28,641 nt of DNA from Dunaliella salina (GCA_002284615.2 MU069480.1:133577-162217); one strand, 5' to 3'; numbered from the stretch's first letter, positions 17,816-26,691 are shown. The notes: generated from the letters alone by a model not told the origin. A program made the numbers and translations.

Positions 17816-19438
17816 CTGCGGTGGCCCCAGAGGATTTTCAGGGGGATCATACGTTTTGTAGTGTGTGTGGTTCAGCTGCGAGGCAGGCTGGGTGGTGTTT
17901 TCATTTATGCAGCTTTGTGGTAGTTGAGTGGTGCATGCAGGTTGAGAGTTCTGTACGATGGAGGGCTCTGGAGAAGTATATATATGGAAAGTAGTTTGGT
18001 ACATCAAGGAATTTGGGTCGAAAGGGATGGAGCTGTCTGCCAGATGTAAGTCAGAGGCTGGATCTAAGCCATCCCAGACACTTCCTCTCTGGCATGTAAG
18101 TATGCTACCATGCAGACTTTTCCAGTCGTTTTCAGATTGAATAAGCTGAGGGTGGCCCTTGAGGGAGTCCAAAAGGTACCAAGCATATTCTCCTTGAGAG
18201 CAAGGGTCAGTGCATGGGCATCTCTTGAGAGTCACAGCATGCCCACTTCCATTATCATGAGCAATGGTAAGAATAACAGCATCTTTGTAAGCTGCATTGG
18301 GCAAAGTGTTTTCTATCAATTTTTTTGTTATTGGCCTGGGGAGCAGTTAGGGTGGGTATTCAGAAGGATGTAATTTTTCTCTCGATTCCAGGAGAATTGC
18401 TGAGAAAGTGGTTGAGGATCATGACGTTGAAGTTACCCAATCCATGAGTATAATACCGCCTCAGGTGAATTTGTTGCTACAGGTTGCGATTGGTGGGGGT
18501 TTCCTCCATGTGGCGAATGTGGGAGGGAACGCTATCACCAGAGATGATAGGTTCACCCAGAGCCATATTAAAGGAGTGGACCAGATAGAAAGCTTTCTCT
18601 TGTTTTTCCATGTACTGTGAATTTTGGGGGATAAGAGTGCAATCTCTTGTATTTCCATCTAGATAAGAAATCTTGAAGGCAGTGAAGGGGGGTAAATTCC
18701 TTTGGGAGAGCAAGTTGACAGGAGCTTCCTTAAGGGAGTCCAGTAACTTCCAGACTCCCTAGGATTTTTTAATGGCAAAAGCATGGTGATGGCTGCGGCA
18801 GAGGAAGGCATTACAGCCGTGCTGATGAGCATGTAGGTCGAGAGTGTCTGAGATGTGGTTGCTGGTGTTATGACCAAAAGATGCAATCAGTTTGTTGAAG
18901 GTTGTTATTGAGCATCCATTGCGCCTGGTTCATAGGCATAGAGCCATCCCAAGGTAGGGTCATTTCTGTGCTGAATGTGAATAAAATTTTCTAGAGATTC
19001 AGGTGTGACTATACAAGCTCCAAAAACGTTGTTGATAGCATGCACTTGGCAGTGGTAGCTAGTCTGGCCTTGTTGCTCGAAATACAGATTATTTGGGCAA
19101 GGGGGCATGCAAAATTGTATCATATGGCTATTATGTAAGTGCTCATCTGGCACTTGAGAAATTTCGTCTCTGGAAACATTATACTTATAGTACACCAAGT
19201 AGGGGCTTGCGGTTCTGGATGGCATTTTTGTACAGGCATCCAGTGTGGAATAATGTTGGTATATCAAGTTGGTATACCAGGTAGGGGCCTGCAGTTCTGG
19301 ATGGCATTTTTGTGCACGCATCCAGTGTGGAAAGTTATCCAGTGGTTTCCAAGGGAAGATAAGGATACTATGTTTAATGTGAATAAGATTTTCCAGAGGT
19401 GACAGTGCATGGTCCAAGGGCACGTGTGTCCAATTCAA
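17816..19438 (-). pseudogene. LINE Josephin-like cysteine protease region
   Basis: Three pieces in different frames together follow the Josephin (ataxin-3-like) pattern. Piece 1 (19438-18905, 177 aa): EQQGQTSYHCQVHAINNVFG, with putative nucleophile Cys130 and the C-x-x-H-x-[IL]-NN signature. Piece 2 (about 18713-18380): YLDGNTRDCTLIPQ, then RRYYTHGLGNFNVMILNHFL, matching the G-[NA]-[YF]-[DN]-V-x-[VI]-[IL] segment of Josephins. Piece 3 (18319-17678): NGSGHAVTLKR (putative His27) and WYLLDSLKGHPQLI (Asp51). Dualen elements are known to carry a cysteine protease; the Josephin-like assignment is mine from motif order. Its role could be self-processing of the polyprotein or deubiquitination. Frames are broken at about 18900 and 18400. 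After the protease, a Ser/Pro/Gln-rich stretch leads to the APE. Confidence 0.6.
19191..19332. repeat. 82-bp direct duplication within the LINE
   Basis: 19191-19250 recurs at 19273-19332 with about six mismatches in 60 bases (core GTTCTGGATGGCATTTTTGT). The period is 82 bp, not a multiple of three, so the second copy reads in another frame (PHWMRAQKCHPELQAPTWY versus STLDACTKMPSRTASPYLV). It lies just upstream of the protease Cys segment. Confidence 0.88.
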
Positions 19439-20180
19439 AATATGAGTTGTTTATGCTGGGGGAGACTAAACCCCATGTTTTGCAATGGCTATTTTGCAGG
19501 TGAGCTGTCATGAGAGTTTTTGGAGATGGTGGGCTTGAAGCCCAGGTGCAGCCTAGGTCAACACATTTACCTTGCATTTGCATGCAGGGAGGTGAAGGGT
19601 CACTGTCTATGTCAGTTCCTTGCCCTCTTGCTTCCAATGGTGCACACAGAGGCCGTTGGGATGTACGTACCAGTTCGGCCATCATGCTGTCAAACATGTC
19701 CGACGCAGAGGCCTCTCCCATTTCTGGGAGAGGGGTATAAGTGACATTGGTGGACAGTTGCTGGCGCATTTGCATAGTGAACTCGCCCAAGGGGGACAGA
19801 GTTGCAAGCGGTAGGCTAGATGATGAGGACAGTGAGAATAGCTGGCTAACAGTTGTCTGCAAGAGGTGGATGTGGTTGTTAATCAGCTGCCCAAGCTTAC
19901 CCGGATTGCTTTCAGTGGCAATTTCTTTGACTGCAGAGTAAATTGCTTGGCCAGGGGAGGGGGAGAGGCAGCTGTTGCAAAGCTTGAGGTTGATCGCTGT
20001 TGCTTTGGCTGTGGAGGCCAAGGCCAGGGCTGTGAAACTGTTGCCCAGATCAGGCTTCAGGTTAGCCATCTTGGCAGCCATGGTCGCGATGATATCGTGG
20101 CCCAGGGGGACAAAAGTGGGCGGCTTAGGTGGCTTTCCGTCAAAGAAAGTAAGCTTGGGGATGATCCCACTCTGCCACAA
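19374..20180 (-). CDS. LINE ORF1-like N-terminal region with C2H2 zinc finger
   Basis: A 268-residue open stretch beginning MWQSGIIPKLTFFDGKPPKP. Middle parts are rich in Ala, Ser and Leu (ATMAAKMANLKPDLGNSFTA; QLFSLSSSSSLPLATLSPL). Near the C-terminus CVDLGCTW...LMTAHLQNSHC gives a C-x4-C-x(n)-H-x4-H spacing, a C2H2 nucleic-acid-binding finger of the sort seen in ORF1 or N-terminal LINE segments. It is followed by a frame change into the protease part, so it may be the N-terminus of one long polyprotein rather than a separate ORF1. The start Met is nominal, because a conserved LVW-QAS motif upstream may also be coding. Confidence 0.6.
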   Translation of the reverse strand: MWQSGIIPKLTFFDGKPPKPPTFVPLGHDIIATMAAKMANLKPDLGNSFTALALASTAKATAINLKLCNSCLSPSPGQAIYSAVKEIATESNPGKLGQLINNHIHLLQTTVSQLFSLSSSSSLPLATLSPLGEFTMQMRQQLSTNVTYTPLPEMGEASASDMFDSMMAELVRTSQRPLCAPLEARGQGTDIDSDPSPPCMQMQGKCVDLGCTWASSPPSPKTLMTAHLQNSHCKTWGLVSPSINNSYFELDTRALGPCTVTSGKSYSH

Positions 20181-20375
20181 TGGGGAAAAGGAAAGGAACC
20201 TGCCTACATGGGCAGCTAAGTGGAAGCACAGAGGCCTGTATCCAGACCAGTCCGATGGGAAACAGTAGAAAACTGTTCTGGAGGTTCAAACACAGCATTT
20301 CAGGCAAGCAGACACGAGCTTGGATAATGCTAAACATCAGCTTGCTTCATGAGGTACAATCACCTAGAGGATTTT
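20181..20375 (-). other. 5' leader of the large LINE
   Basis: Homologous to 8139-8287. On its 5' side it directly meets the T/C tail (A/G-rich on +) of another copy at 20390-20447. No target duplication can be told apart from the tail repeats. Confidence 0.6.
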
Positions 20376-20389
20376 AGTCATAATGGCCC

Positions 20390-20690
20390 AGAAAGAAAAG
20401 AGAAGAAAAGAACAAGAAAAGAAAAAAACTACGCAGGCAGTGGAAACACTCCCCACATCAATTAAGGAAAAGGGGATACCTAGGGCCAAGGCACCGTGTT
20501 TCCCCTTCATCAAGAGAAAATGAAAAAAAAAGGCAGTGGGGATCAGACGGTTACTGGCAGTAGCCCGTGCCTGACCTTGTTAATGAGAATTGAAAAAAGT
20601 CTGGTATTAGTAAGTTTGTAAGCATACTGTACAGAATGAGCATGAAGCTTCAGAGCAAGCTTGGTAGCCTTGTACGTGTCAATAAGGCGC
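20390..20690 (-). mobile_element. 3'-terminal LINE fragment, diverged subfamily
   Basis: On the minus strand: LLRLIDTYKATKLALKLHAH followed by SVQYAYKL, then KVRHGLLPVT (out of frame), a CACGGTGCCTTGGCC 3' block, TTAATTGATGTGGGGAGTGT, CTGCCTGCGTAG and a long TTTTC tail. The HAHSVQYAYKL sequence and KVRHGLL frame match the copy at 23470-24690 better than the large LINE, so it belongs to that second subfamily. Its tail abuts the 5' leader of the large LINE. Confidence 0.75.
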
Positions 20691-20871
20691 AGAAGAGAGC
20701 TTAATGCCTTCAAACAGGGGTGCCCCACTTTGCCCTCTTTTGCATATAAAGGCTCCAAAAAACTCCACACAAGGTAAATTGCATTTTATTTTCAGCCAAG
20801 TAGTTTGCCGGCCTTGGTTGCTGGACTGTGTTAGCCAAGCAGAAAACCTTAAATTGAATCCATGACTTTGG

Positions 20872-21108
20872 GGTTACCCCGGAAACTTCCGGGACCGGAT
20901 TTCTTCGGAAGTTTGGTTGTAGCTTAACGGGTGAAACGCGGCCCTAGTGAACGCAGGAGGTCCGGGGTTCAATCCCGGATACCGGTGAGAATTTGCCTTG
21001 AGCGAGTGGGTCCTTCCCTCAATCAATGCTATCGAACAGTGTCTAATAGCGTAGCTTTTCTTTTTTTTCTTTTCTTTCCTTTTTTCTTTATTTTCTTTTC
21101 TTTTCTTT
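20872..21108 (+). mobile_element. tRNA-derived SINE with LINE-like 3' tail
   Basis: Flanked by an imperfect direct repeat TCCATGACTTTGG (20859-20871) / TCCATGACTATGG (21109-21121). An A-box-like TAGCTTAACGGG lies at 20920-20931 and a B-box-like GGTTCAATCC at 20966-20975 inside a T-stem CCGGG/CCCGG, with normal tRNA spacing, so an internal RNA polymerase III promoter is likely. No clean acceptor stem is formed (two small GC hairpins, GGGGTTACCCC and GGAAACTTCC, precede it), so it is not a tRNA gene. The 3' part CCTCAATCAATG...GCGTAG plus (TTTTC)n copies the 3' terminus of the window's LINE: CCTCAAT and the GTAG box are 32 bases apart both here and at 23250. It is probably moved by that LINE's RT. 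Confidence 0.8.
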
Positions 21109-21429
21109 TCCATGACTATGGAAGTGAAAAGATGGCTAAATGCTGAACTTCTGTACATAAAAGGCGTCATCAGATGTTGCCTTGTAGAATGAAGAGCGAT
21201 TGTATCATTTAAAAAATATTTTTGTGTGTAATGATCTGCATACCAATTTCTGACTTCATTAATACCCTTTGCGCCATGGAATCCCCAAAGACGTGCTTTT
21301 ACTCTCTCACATCCATCAAATACATCAACAAATTTAAGCTCGTATTGAAGTATCGCCTTAACTCTGCCCTGAAAAGCCACCTGGCTTAGGTGTGTGCTTT
21401 AGAAGGCTCATTTTAAATTTCTAGCCATG

Positions 21430-21545
21430 GCAGGGGGGAAAAGGAAGAAAAACCCAAAAAGTGCCTTCTTAGGAAAACTCTCCCTGTGTCAATAAAGGAA
21501 GAGAAGGAACAACAGCTCAAAGAGGCGTAAGTCTCACTCACCAGA
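21430..21545 (-). mobile_element. Diverged LINE or SINE 3' terminus
   Basis: The minus strand reads TGAGCTGTTGTTCCTTCTC, then CTTTATTGACACAGGGAGAG, TTTTCCTAAGAAGG and a T-rich tail, parallel to the LINE terminus TGAGCCAATGTGTCTCC / TTGATATAGGGAGAG. No coding part remains. Whether it ends a LINE or another SINE cannot be told. Confidence 0.5.
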
Positions 21546-22291
21546 TAAATGGGAAGTCAACTCGTTCTGACAGCAAGTGGCGAAGGATAGTGCGATTGAT
21601 TCTCCTCAGCCTTTCTTTGAAAGAAAGTTCTGGCGGTCAGAAGCTCTTGATCCCCTACGGCACCTCTCCTTCCCTCCTTCTCTCTGGGCACGAATGTTGT
21701 ACTCATCCTCAGGCTTGGTTTCTTTGGCAAAAACTTTCCTCTTTGTTTTCATGTCCTCTTCTTCCACTCGTCCACCCAAAAATATTTTTAAGACAGATCC
21801 CTACAACAAGATGCCTTCCAAAGGCATGAAGTTCATGCACAATGTGTGTCTACTAGCATTAGTAATGCTCTCATGAACAAAACATTTTTTTTTGCTTGCC
21901 CTTGAACTCCTTCCCCATTTCAGTGACTAGGCTACCAGTCATGCGGTTAGGTTGAAGGCCCTCTTTGTTAAGGTTCTAAAACCTTAAGGGGATGCATGGG
22001 ATACAGGGTGTGTTAGCACCCAATTTTTTTTCAAACATGTAGGGAAAGGCTCTGCTGTCTTTCAAGGCTGCCTAAGCGAGAAGGGTTCGATCGCTAAGAT
22101 GTTCTCGTTTAGGCACACACAGCAATAGAACCCTTTCCTTTCCTTCCTACCATAGTATGCGTAATGTGCGCAGTGGAGCTGCTTTCACTTTTGAGTCCAA
22201 CTTGGGCCGAGAATGTTCTACGACTTTGAAGGTGCACAAGGTAATGCATTACATATGTGGAGGATGAGCACATTGCTATTCCAGGTTCAGG
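21546..22291. other. No identifiable gene; one hairpin
   Basis: Contains a short open stretch near 21590-21830 without recognisable family. An inverted repeat GCCTAAGCGAGAA (22070-22082) / TTCTCGTTTAGGC (22102-22114) has one G-T pair and a 19-base loop containing CGATCG. Its function is unknown. Confidence 0.5.
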
Positions 22292-22301
22292 AGACACATC
22301 C

Positions 22302-23317
22302 ATCCTGCAGTACCGCACAGGCACCCTCTACAATTAAAAACATGCAGTACGTTTTAAAAGGTCAACTGATCCATCTTGCCCCCTCCCAGGCTGCCATCAT
22401 TTGGACAGCGCACTACACATGCTCTCAGGCTGCCAAAACCATATCATCTCCAACATGAAAACTGAACGCCGTAACATTGCAGGCAGAATGATTACAAAAA
22501 CCCTCAGCAAATACCTGGTAGGGGCAGGCCTAGTATACACAGACATAGGAAGCAATTTTAAGCTTGCTCAACACAACCTCCAACTCCCTATACATGCCTC
22601 AAACTTCACCTGCCTGCTTCTTCCCTCGCAACCTTCCAGAGAGGAAAAGACTCAACTCCAGTCGACCAGATGCTGTTCTGATCACCCCTTTTAATGCCAA
22701 ACATACTTCTCACGGTGTTTCTCCTACCCATTCCCATCATGCTTTACGCAGCTCCTCACAGAGGACCACCAGAACTAGCCGCATGAGGCAACCCCTTGAA
22801 ATTTATGCGAATAAACGCCATGTGCACCTAATAGAAATCAAGTTTTGTGAAGACACAAGGCCAGAGCATCAGTTGAACGCGGCAAGGCTACAGCATGCAG
22901 AACTTTGTAAACTTATTAACGCCGAAGCTGTTACAATTCACCCTACCCTCCTGGGTGTAGGTGGAATCATTTACACTGAGCATACCCTGAAGCAATTCAA
23001 ACAACAACAAGGATTGGATCACCAGCGTGCAACTAAGCTTGCTCAACAACTTCATGCCCATTCTGTTCAATATGCCCACAAACTAGTCACCATCCGCCGC
23101 GCTATTGAAAACAAGAATACTTCCCACAGCCAGGCTCTAGAGCCAGGTGCTTCTAGTAACCCTCCAGATCCACATTAGCATTATCTTTTTCATACCTTGT
23201 GGCGGAGGGGGCACACGGCTCTTTTTTGAGCCAATGTGTCTCCTTTTCCTCAATTGATATAGGGAGAGTTTCTCTGCCTATGTAGTTTTTCTTTCTTTTT
23301 CTTTTATCTTTTCTTTC
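22302..23317 (+). mobile_element. 5'-truncated LINE fragment (zinc knuckle and RLE), copy 7
   Basis: Bounded by near-identical 10-bp direct repeats AGACACATCC (22292-22301) and AGACATATCC (23318-23327). Begins ATCCTGCAGTACCGCACAGG, carries the zinc knuckle (MDSALHMLSGC at 22401) and then, in the frame 22564-23178, RPDAVLITPFNAKHTSHGV, RHVHLIEIKFCEDTRPEHQL and LAQQLHAHSVQYAHKLVTIR to a TAG at 23176. It ends with the family 3' UTR and a T/C tail. The RLE core (RPD and IEIK) is intact in one frame. Compared with copy 1 it has one extra base near 22545 that keeps the frame. Confidence 0.88.
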
Positions 23318-23469
23318 AGACATATCCAGGTCTGTTCTTTTTGGTACAAGTGCGCTTCCTTAATATTTGGTCCTCTTCTTCCACTCTGCTGTCCTTCATT
23401 TTTTTTCCAAGCCCTCTACCCAGGCAGCTCTTGCATAGACTCTACTGCTCTTTTCTTCTCGATGCCTTA

Positions 23470-24690
23470 ACCCACCCGCCGTAAAGCTTAAACACTTCAC
23501 CAACCTTCATGATGCTCTACGGAAACACATGCACTCAAAATCCAGATCTGGAAAGGCCAATACAAACGCAGGATGCTACTCTTTCTACCGAATTTACTAA
23601 CCCACATCCACAAAAATATCAGCAATGCCTTCTGAACCATGTCAACACTCCCTTTCAAAATGAGGCGACACATTTTTAATACCGCACAAATACCCTCTTC
23701 AATCAAAAACATGCAGTGCGCTTCAAAGTTTCCACCAGCCTACAATGCCCCCTATGTGGGGAGTTTGACAGTGCCCTTCACATCTTATCAGGATGCAGAA
23801 ATTTAACCATGTCCGGTATGATAACTGAGCGACATGATATTGCCCAGCATATTCCTCCTAAAAGCCATCAGCAAAGGCACTCTTGGGGCGGGTATTGCCT
23901 CCATGGATATTGGCAGAACAGACCGTCTTGCCTTGCAAGACCTACAGATCCCAGGACATGCTAATAATAGGACCCTCCCCAAATATATCTTCCCGCCCCG
24001 CTTTCCTGATAAGGATAGGCTCACTTCCAGCCGGCTTGATACTCTATCAGTTGTTCCTCTGGAAAGGGCACCAAGGTTGAATCCTCGTTATGAATTGGGA
24101 AGTGCAGGGGCGCGCGGGGGGAAACAGAAAGGACTCAGCGCCAGCCACGGGCACTCCACCCACACTCAAGGCTCGTGACCCCAGTCAGCTCCACCCAGAT
24201 CAACGACACATCCACCTTACAGAAGTCAAATACTGTGAGGACACCCGGCCTTACAGCCAGCTTGAGGCCTCCAAGCAGCAGCACCTCGACCTTTGCCATC
24301 ATCTTTCTAGGGCTTCTGCTCAAGTCGCCCTCCATACTATTCTATTAAGGCGTAGGGGGAGCCATCTACACCCCGCACACATTGGAGCCTCTTAAATAGC
24401 TTGGTCTTGGCACTTTCAAGGTCACCAAGTTTGCTCGGAAGCTTCATGCTCATTCTGTCCAGTATGCTTACAAACTTCCTAGTACCAGACACGCTCTCGA
24501 GAAGACCTTTTTCAACTCTCACCAGCAAGGTCAGGCACGGGCTACTGCTAGTAACCCTCCTGATCCTCGCTGACTTCCTTCTTTTGCTTTCTCTTGGTGA
24601 AGGGGTCACACAGTGCCTCGGCTTTAGGCATCCTCTTTTTCCTTAATTGATTTGGGGAGCGTGTTCACTGCCTGCATAGTTTCTATCCTT
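23470..24690 (+). mobile_element. LINE fragment of second subfamily (zinc knuckle and RLE), copy 8
   Basis: Starts about KLKHFTNLHDALRKHMHSK (23490), then KHAVRFKVSTSLQCPLCGEF and DSALHILSGCRNLTMSGMIT (23715-23830), a shifted frame with TLGAGIASMDIGRTDRLALQ and RTLPKYIFPPRFPDKDRL, then HIHLTEVKYCEDTRPYSQLE and ASKQQHLDLCHHL (24210-24300), KLHAHSVQYAYKLPSTRHAL (24440-24500), and a diverged 3' terminus (GGGGTCACACAGTGCCTCGG, TTAATTGATTTGGGGAGCGT, CTGCCTGCATAG). The zinc knuckle has the standard CPLC form and the nuclease motif reads TEVK instead of IEIK. Several frameshifts are present. Its 5' boundary is uncertain within about 100 bases. Confidence 0.82.
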
Positions 24691-24944
24691 TTCAAATGTT
24701 TTGACTGGAGGTCTTTAATTTCCGGAATCTGTAGCCTCAAGGTATCTTTTATCCAAATCCAGAAGGTTATAATCGTGACAGGAAGAGCGCCAAAAATGGA
24801 TAAACAAGACCTTGATGCATGAAACAAAGCCAAAGAAAAAAGATTGACAGCACAGGCATTGATGCTGCAAATCAATGTATTAGCTGCATACTTTAAAGCT
24901 TTATGAATGGCAGGCAAGAAAGAACATGGGGGAAACACTCGGGA

Positions 24945-25060
24945 GCAGAGGAAGAAGAAAGAGGAGAAGGAAAAGAAGAAGAAGAAGAAGAAGAAGAAGA
25001 AGAAGAAGAAGAAGAAGAAGAAGAAGAAGAAGAAAAAGAAGAAGAAAAAGAAGAGGAACC
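24945..25060. repeat. (GAA)n microsatellite
   Basis: About twenty pure GAA/AAG triplets (24973-25031) flanked by imperfect GAGGAGAA units. Any Glu- or Lys-rich translation here is an artefact. Confidence 0.97.
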
Positions 25061-25380
25061 TTACACTGCAGGTATCACAAGAGCACTGACAGGCACCAAA
25101 AACATTTCAACATTTTGTAACACTTCAATGAACCTGGTGGAGAGGAATGCTGTCATGGAGCCACATGTACTAAAACAGGTAAACCTATTGCACAAATTTA
25201 TGGGCCTCTTTGCAAGAGAAACCCACTTTGTAAAGAAGCAATGAGATATGAGATGTATACTCTTCATAAGCTCTGTGCCCCCACAGTTTCACAATGACAT
25301 CAGGAATGGCAACACAGTGGTGGGGCCTGATACCAAGAGGGTCGCTGAGCGCAAAAGCCTCCATGGCAGGGGCACAGCAT
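25061..25380 (+). other. Possible two-exon coding stretch, unassigned
   Basis: An open stretch ending NAVMEPHVLKQ at a CAG/GTAAAC donor (25178-25180) and, after GCCCCCACAG (25285), FHNDIRNGNTVVGPDTKRVA then ERKSLHGRGTAC and TGA, join in frame. The minus strand is also open here (FIEVLQNVEMFLVPVSALV after CTCTCCACCAG), so the coding strand is uncertain. I recognise no family. Confidence 0.2.
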
Positions 25381-25894
25381 GCTGAAACCAGTCCTCAACT
25401 TTCACGAGGATGGATTCGAAAAAGCCCTGGTGTCCACACCAGAGCAAGCAGAAAACTAGGATTTCAAAAGAAGAGAGGCTGGATTCTGAGCACCCCCTGA
25501 CAAAACGCTGGGATGCACTGCCTGACCTCTGCTTTCCAGGAGATGCCTGCAAGAGCACCAAAGGGCAGGCAAGCGACGTAATTGAGGGCATTGGATGCTG
25601 CTCCCTGACAGCATGCCTCGAGTACAGGGGAATAGCGCCAGCTTATCAGAAGCAAGCATCAAATTGTCCATAAGTTCATGAGTTGACTTCCAAGAAATGG
25701 TGGGGCAATGGAAAAAGGGAGGCAAAGCAGCCCATCAGCGGCTTCATCTTGCACATGCTCATCCTGCATGGTTCCCTGGCTCGTAGTCTGCCTCTCAATA
25801 TCTGTCCTTTGGATAGGTTTGAACCCAAGAATTTGAGCTTGCTGCTGGTGTCAGCGGAGAGTGTATCATGAGTTCCTTTTGAGGCCTTTGATGC
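25381..25894. other. No identifiable gene
   Basis: Partly open on both strands (minus: ALNYVACLPFGALAGISWKA) but with no recognisable domain, consistent splice sites or repeat. It could be decayed transposon or host sequence. Confidence 0.4.
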
Positions 25895-26110
25895 TGAGGC
25901 ATGCGCAGGCAAGAGTGATGACACTCACAGCCATCACACTGCATGCAGCACGATCAATACTGCAGCTGAGGCATGCGCAGGCAAGAGTGATGACACCCAC
26001 AGCCATCACACTGCATGCAGCACGAACAGTACTGCAGCTGAGGCATGCGCAGGCAAGAGTGAGAGCACTCACAGTCATCACATTGCATGCAGCACGATCA
26101 ATAATGCTGC
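25895..26110. repeat. 72-bp minisatellite, three copies
   Basis: Units start TGAGGCATGCGCAGGCAAGA at 25895, 25967 and 26039. The first two differ at a handful of positions and the third is more diverged at its end. The period is a multiple of three, so both strands stay open (for example LRHAQARVMTLTAITLHAAR on +), but no function is supported. Confidence 0.95.
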
Positions 26111-26483
26111 GTGAAGCCAGAGCGTTTCATGCTGCCCAAAATACGTACGTGTAGCTGATCATGTCCTGCCTGTCCAGAATCAAGTAACGCTTCTTGTTCC
26201 TGCTAGCGCCCAGGGTACATGAGTTGCATCCATAGTGATGCGGCTGATACCTGCCATTAGCCCAGCAGTCATGCGTTTTGACTGAGTGGCTCTTTCCTTT
26301 AAACCTGTAAACCTGATACCTGCCACCCTGTCCATCCTCAAAGCTGAGCAACCTGGCAGGAGAAACGGGGATCCATCAAACAGCAAAATTTGTAGGAGGC
26401 TTTCCTCCTCCTAAGTTTGCAAGCAAAAGCAGAATCATGCCAAATTTGATGCAATGCGCAGCAGGGATGTGTCATTTGTGGTA

Positions 26484-26690
26484 AGCGTATTTTAAAGAAC
26501 GCTAAAAATAACCTTAAATTCGCGAATCTCAAGATCCGCTGGTTGGAGTGCGCGGTAAAATTCGTCGGTGAAAATTGCTGGGCAGACACATGCTCCTACA
26601 GTTTGCACTTGTTCTTGCTCTGCTTGGGGTCCCAGGTTCGAATCCTGGTTCCCCCACCCAACCCCCCCCCTCCCCAAAATGGCCCTCTAA
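26484..26690 (+). other. tRNA-like remnant (B-box)
   Basis: GGTTCGAATCC at 26635-26645 within the stem CCAGG/CCTGG is a perfect T-arm and B-box. No matching acceptor or anticodon arm could be drawn upstream, and a C-run follows. It is probably a tRNA fragment or an old SINE rather than a working tRNA. Confidence 0.35.
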
Positions 26691-26691
26691 A

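Larger units (their letters stand above)
8310..20375 (-). mobile_element. Near full-length Dualen/RandI-type LINE with two endonuclease domains
   Basis: A single minus-strand non-LTR retrotransposon of about 12 kb including two insertions (11866-12062 and 10393-11536), so about 10.7 kb of own sequence. Order in the coding direction: 5' leader (20375-20181), C2H2-finger ORF1-like region, Josephin-like cysteine protease, APE endonuclease, reverse transcriptase, proline/serine-rich linker, PHD finger, chromodomain-like piece, RNase H, zinc knuckle, PD-ExK nuclease (RLE), 3' UTR ending GCCTACGTAG plus a (TTTTC)n-like tail. The APE plus RLE plus RNase H plus cysteine protease combination is the known hallmark of Dualen elements of Chlamydomonas. 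Frameshifts near 19400, 18400-18900, 17760, 16400, 16258, 14610, 13900 and 9780, and stops near 12727 and 9903, show a decayed copy or an error-prone assembly. Continuity across the two insertions is shown by the + strand copy at 2405-4850, which lacks both. Confidence 0.85.

Noticed and set aside
18408..18620. Independent + strand genes opposite the LINE
   Set aside because: They are shadows of the minus-strand protease region and have no recognisable domains or splice sites.
8310..20375. Retrovirus-like or other LTR element
   Set aside because: No LTRs, integrase or aspartic protease; the RT motifs and APE/RLE domains are of the non-LTR type.
20894..20985. Functional tRNA gene
   Set aside because: A- and B-box are present, but no acceptor stem or proper anticodon arm can be folded, and the unit is bounded by a target-site-like duplication with a LINE tail. 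A SINE explains it better.
24903..25244. Glu- or Lys-rich protein across the (GAA)n run
   Set aside because: All three frames of a pure GAA repeat are open, so this is an artefact of the microsatellite.
25895..26110. CRISPR array
   Set aside because: The units are contiguous 72-bp tandem repeats with no spacers, in a eukaryotic context.
26600..26660. Functional tRNA gene at the perfect B-box
   Set aside because: Only the T-arm is convincing; no paired acceptor or D-arm was found upstream.
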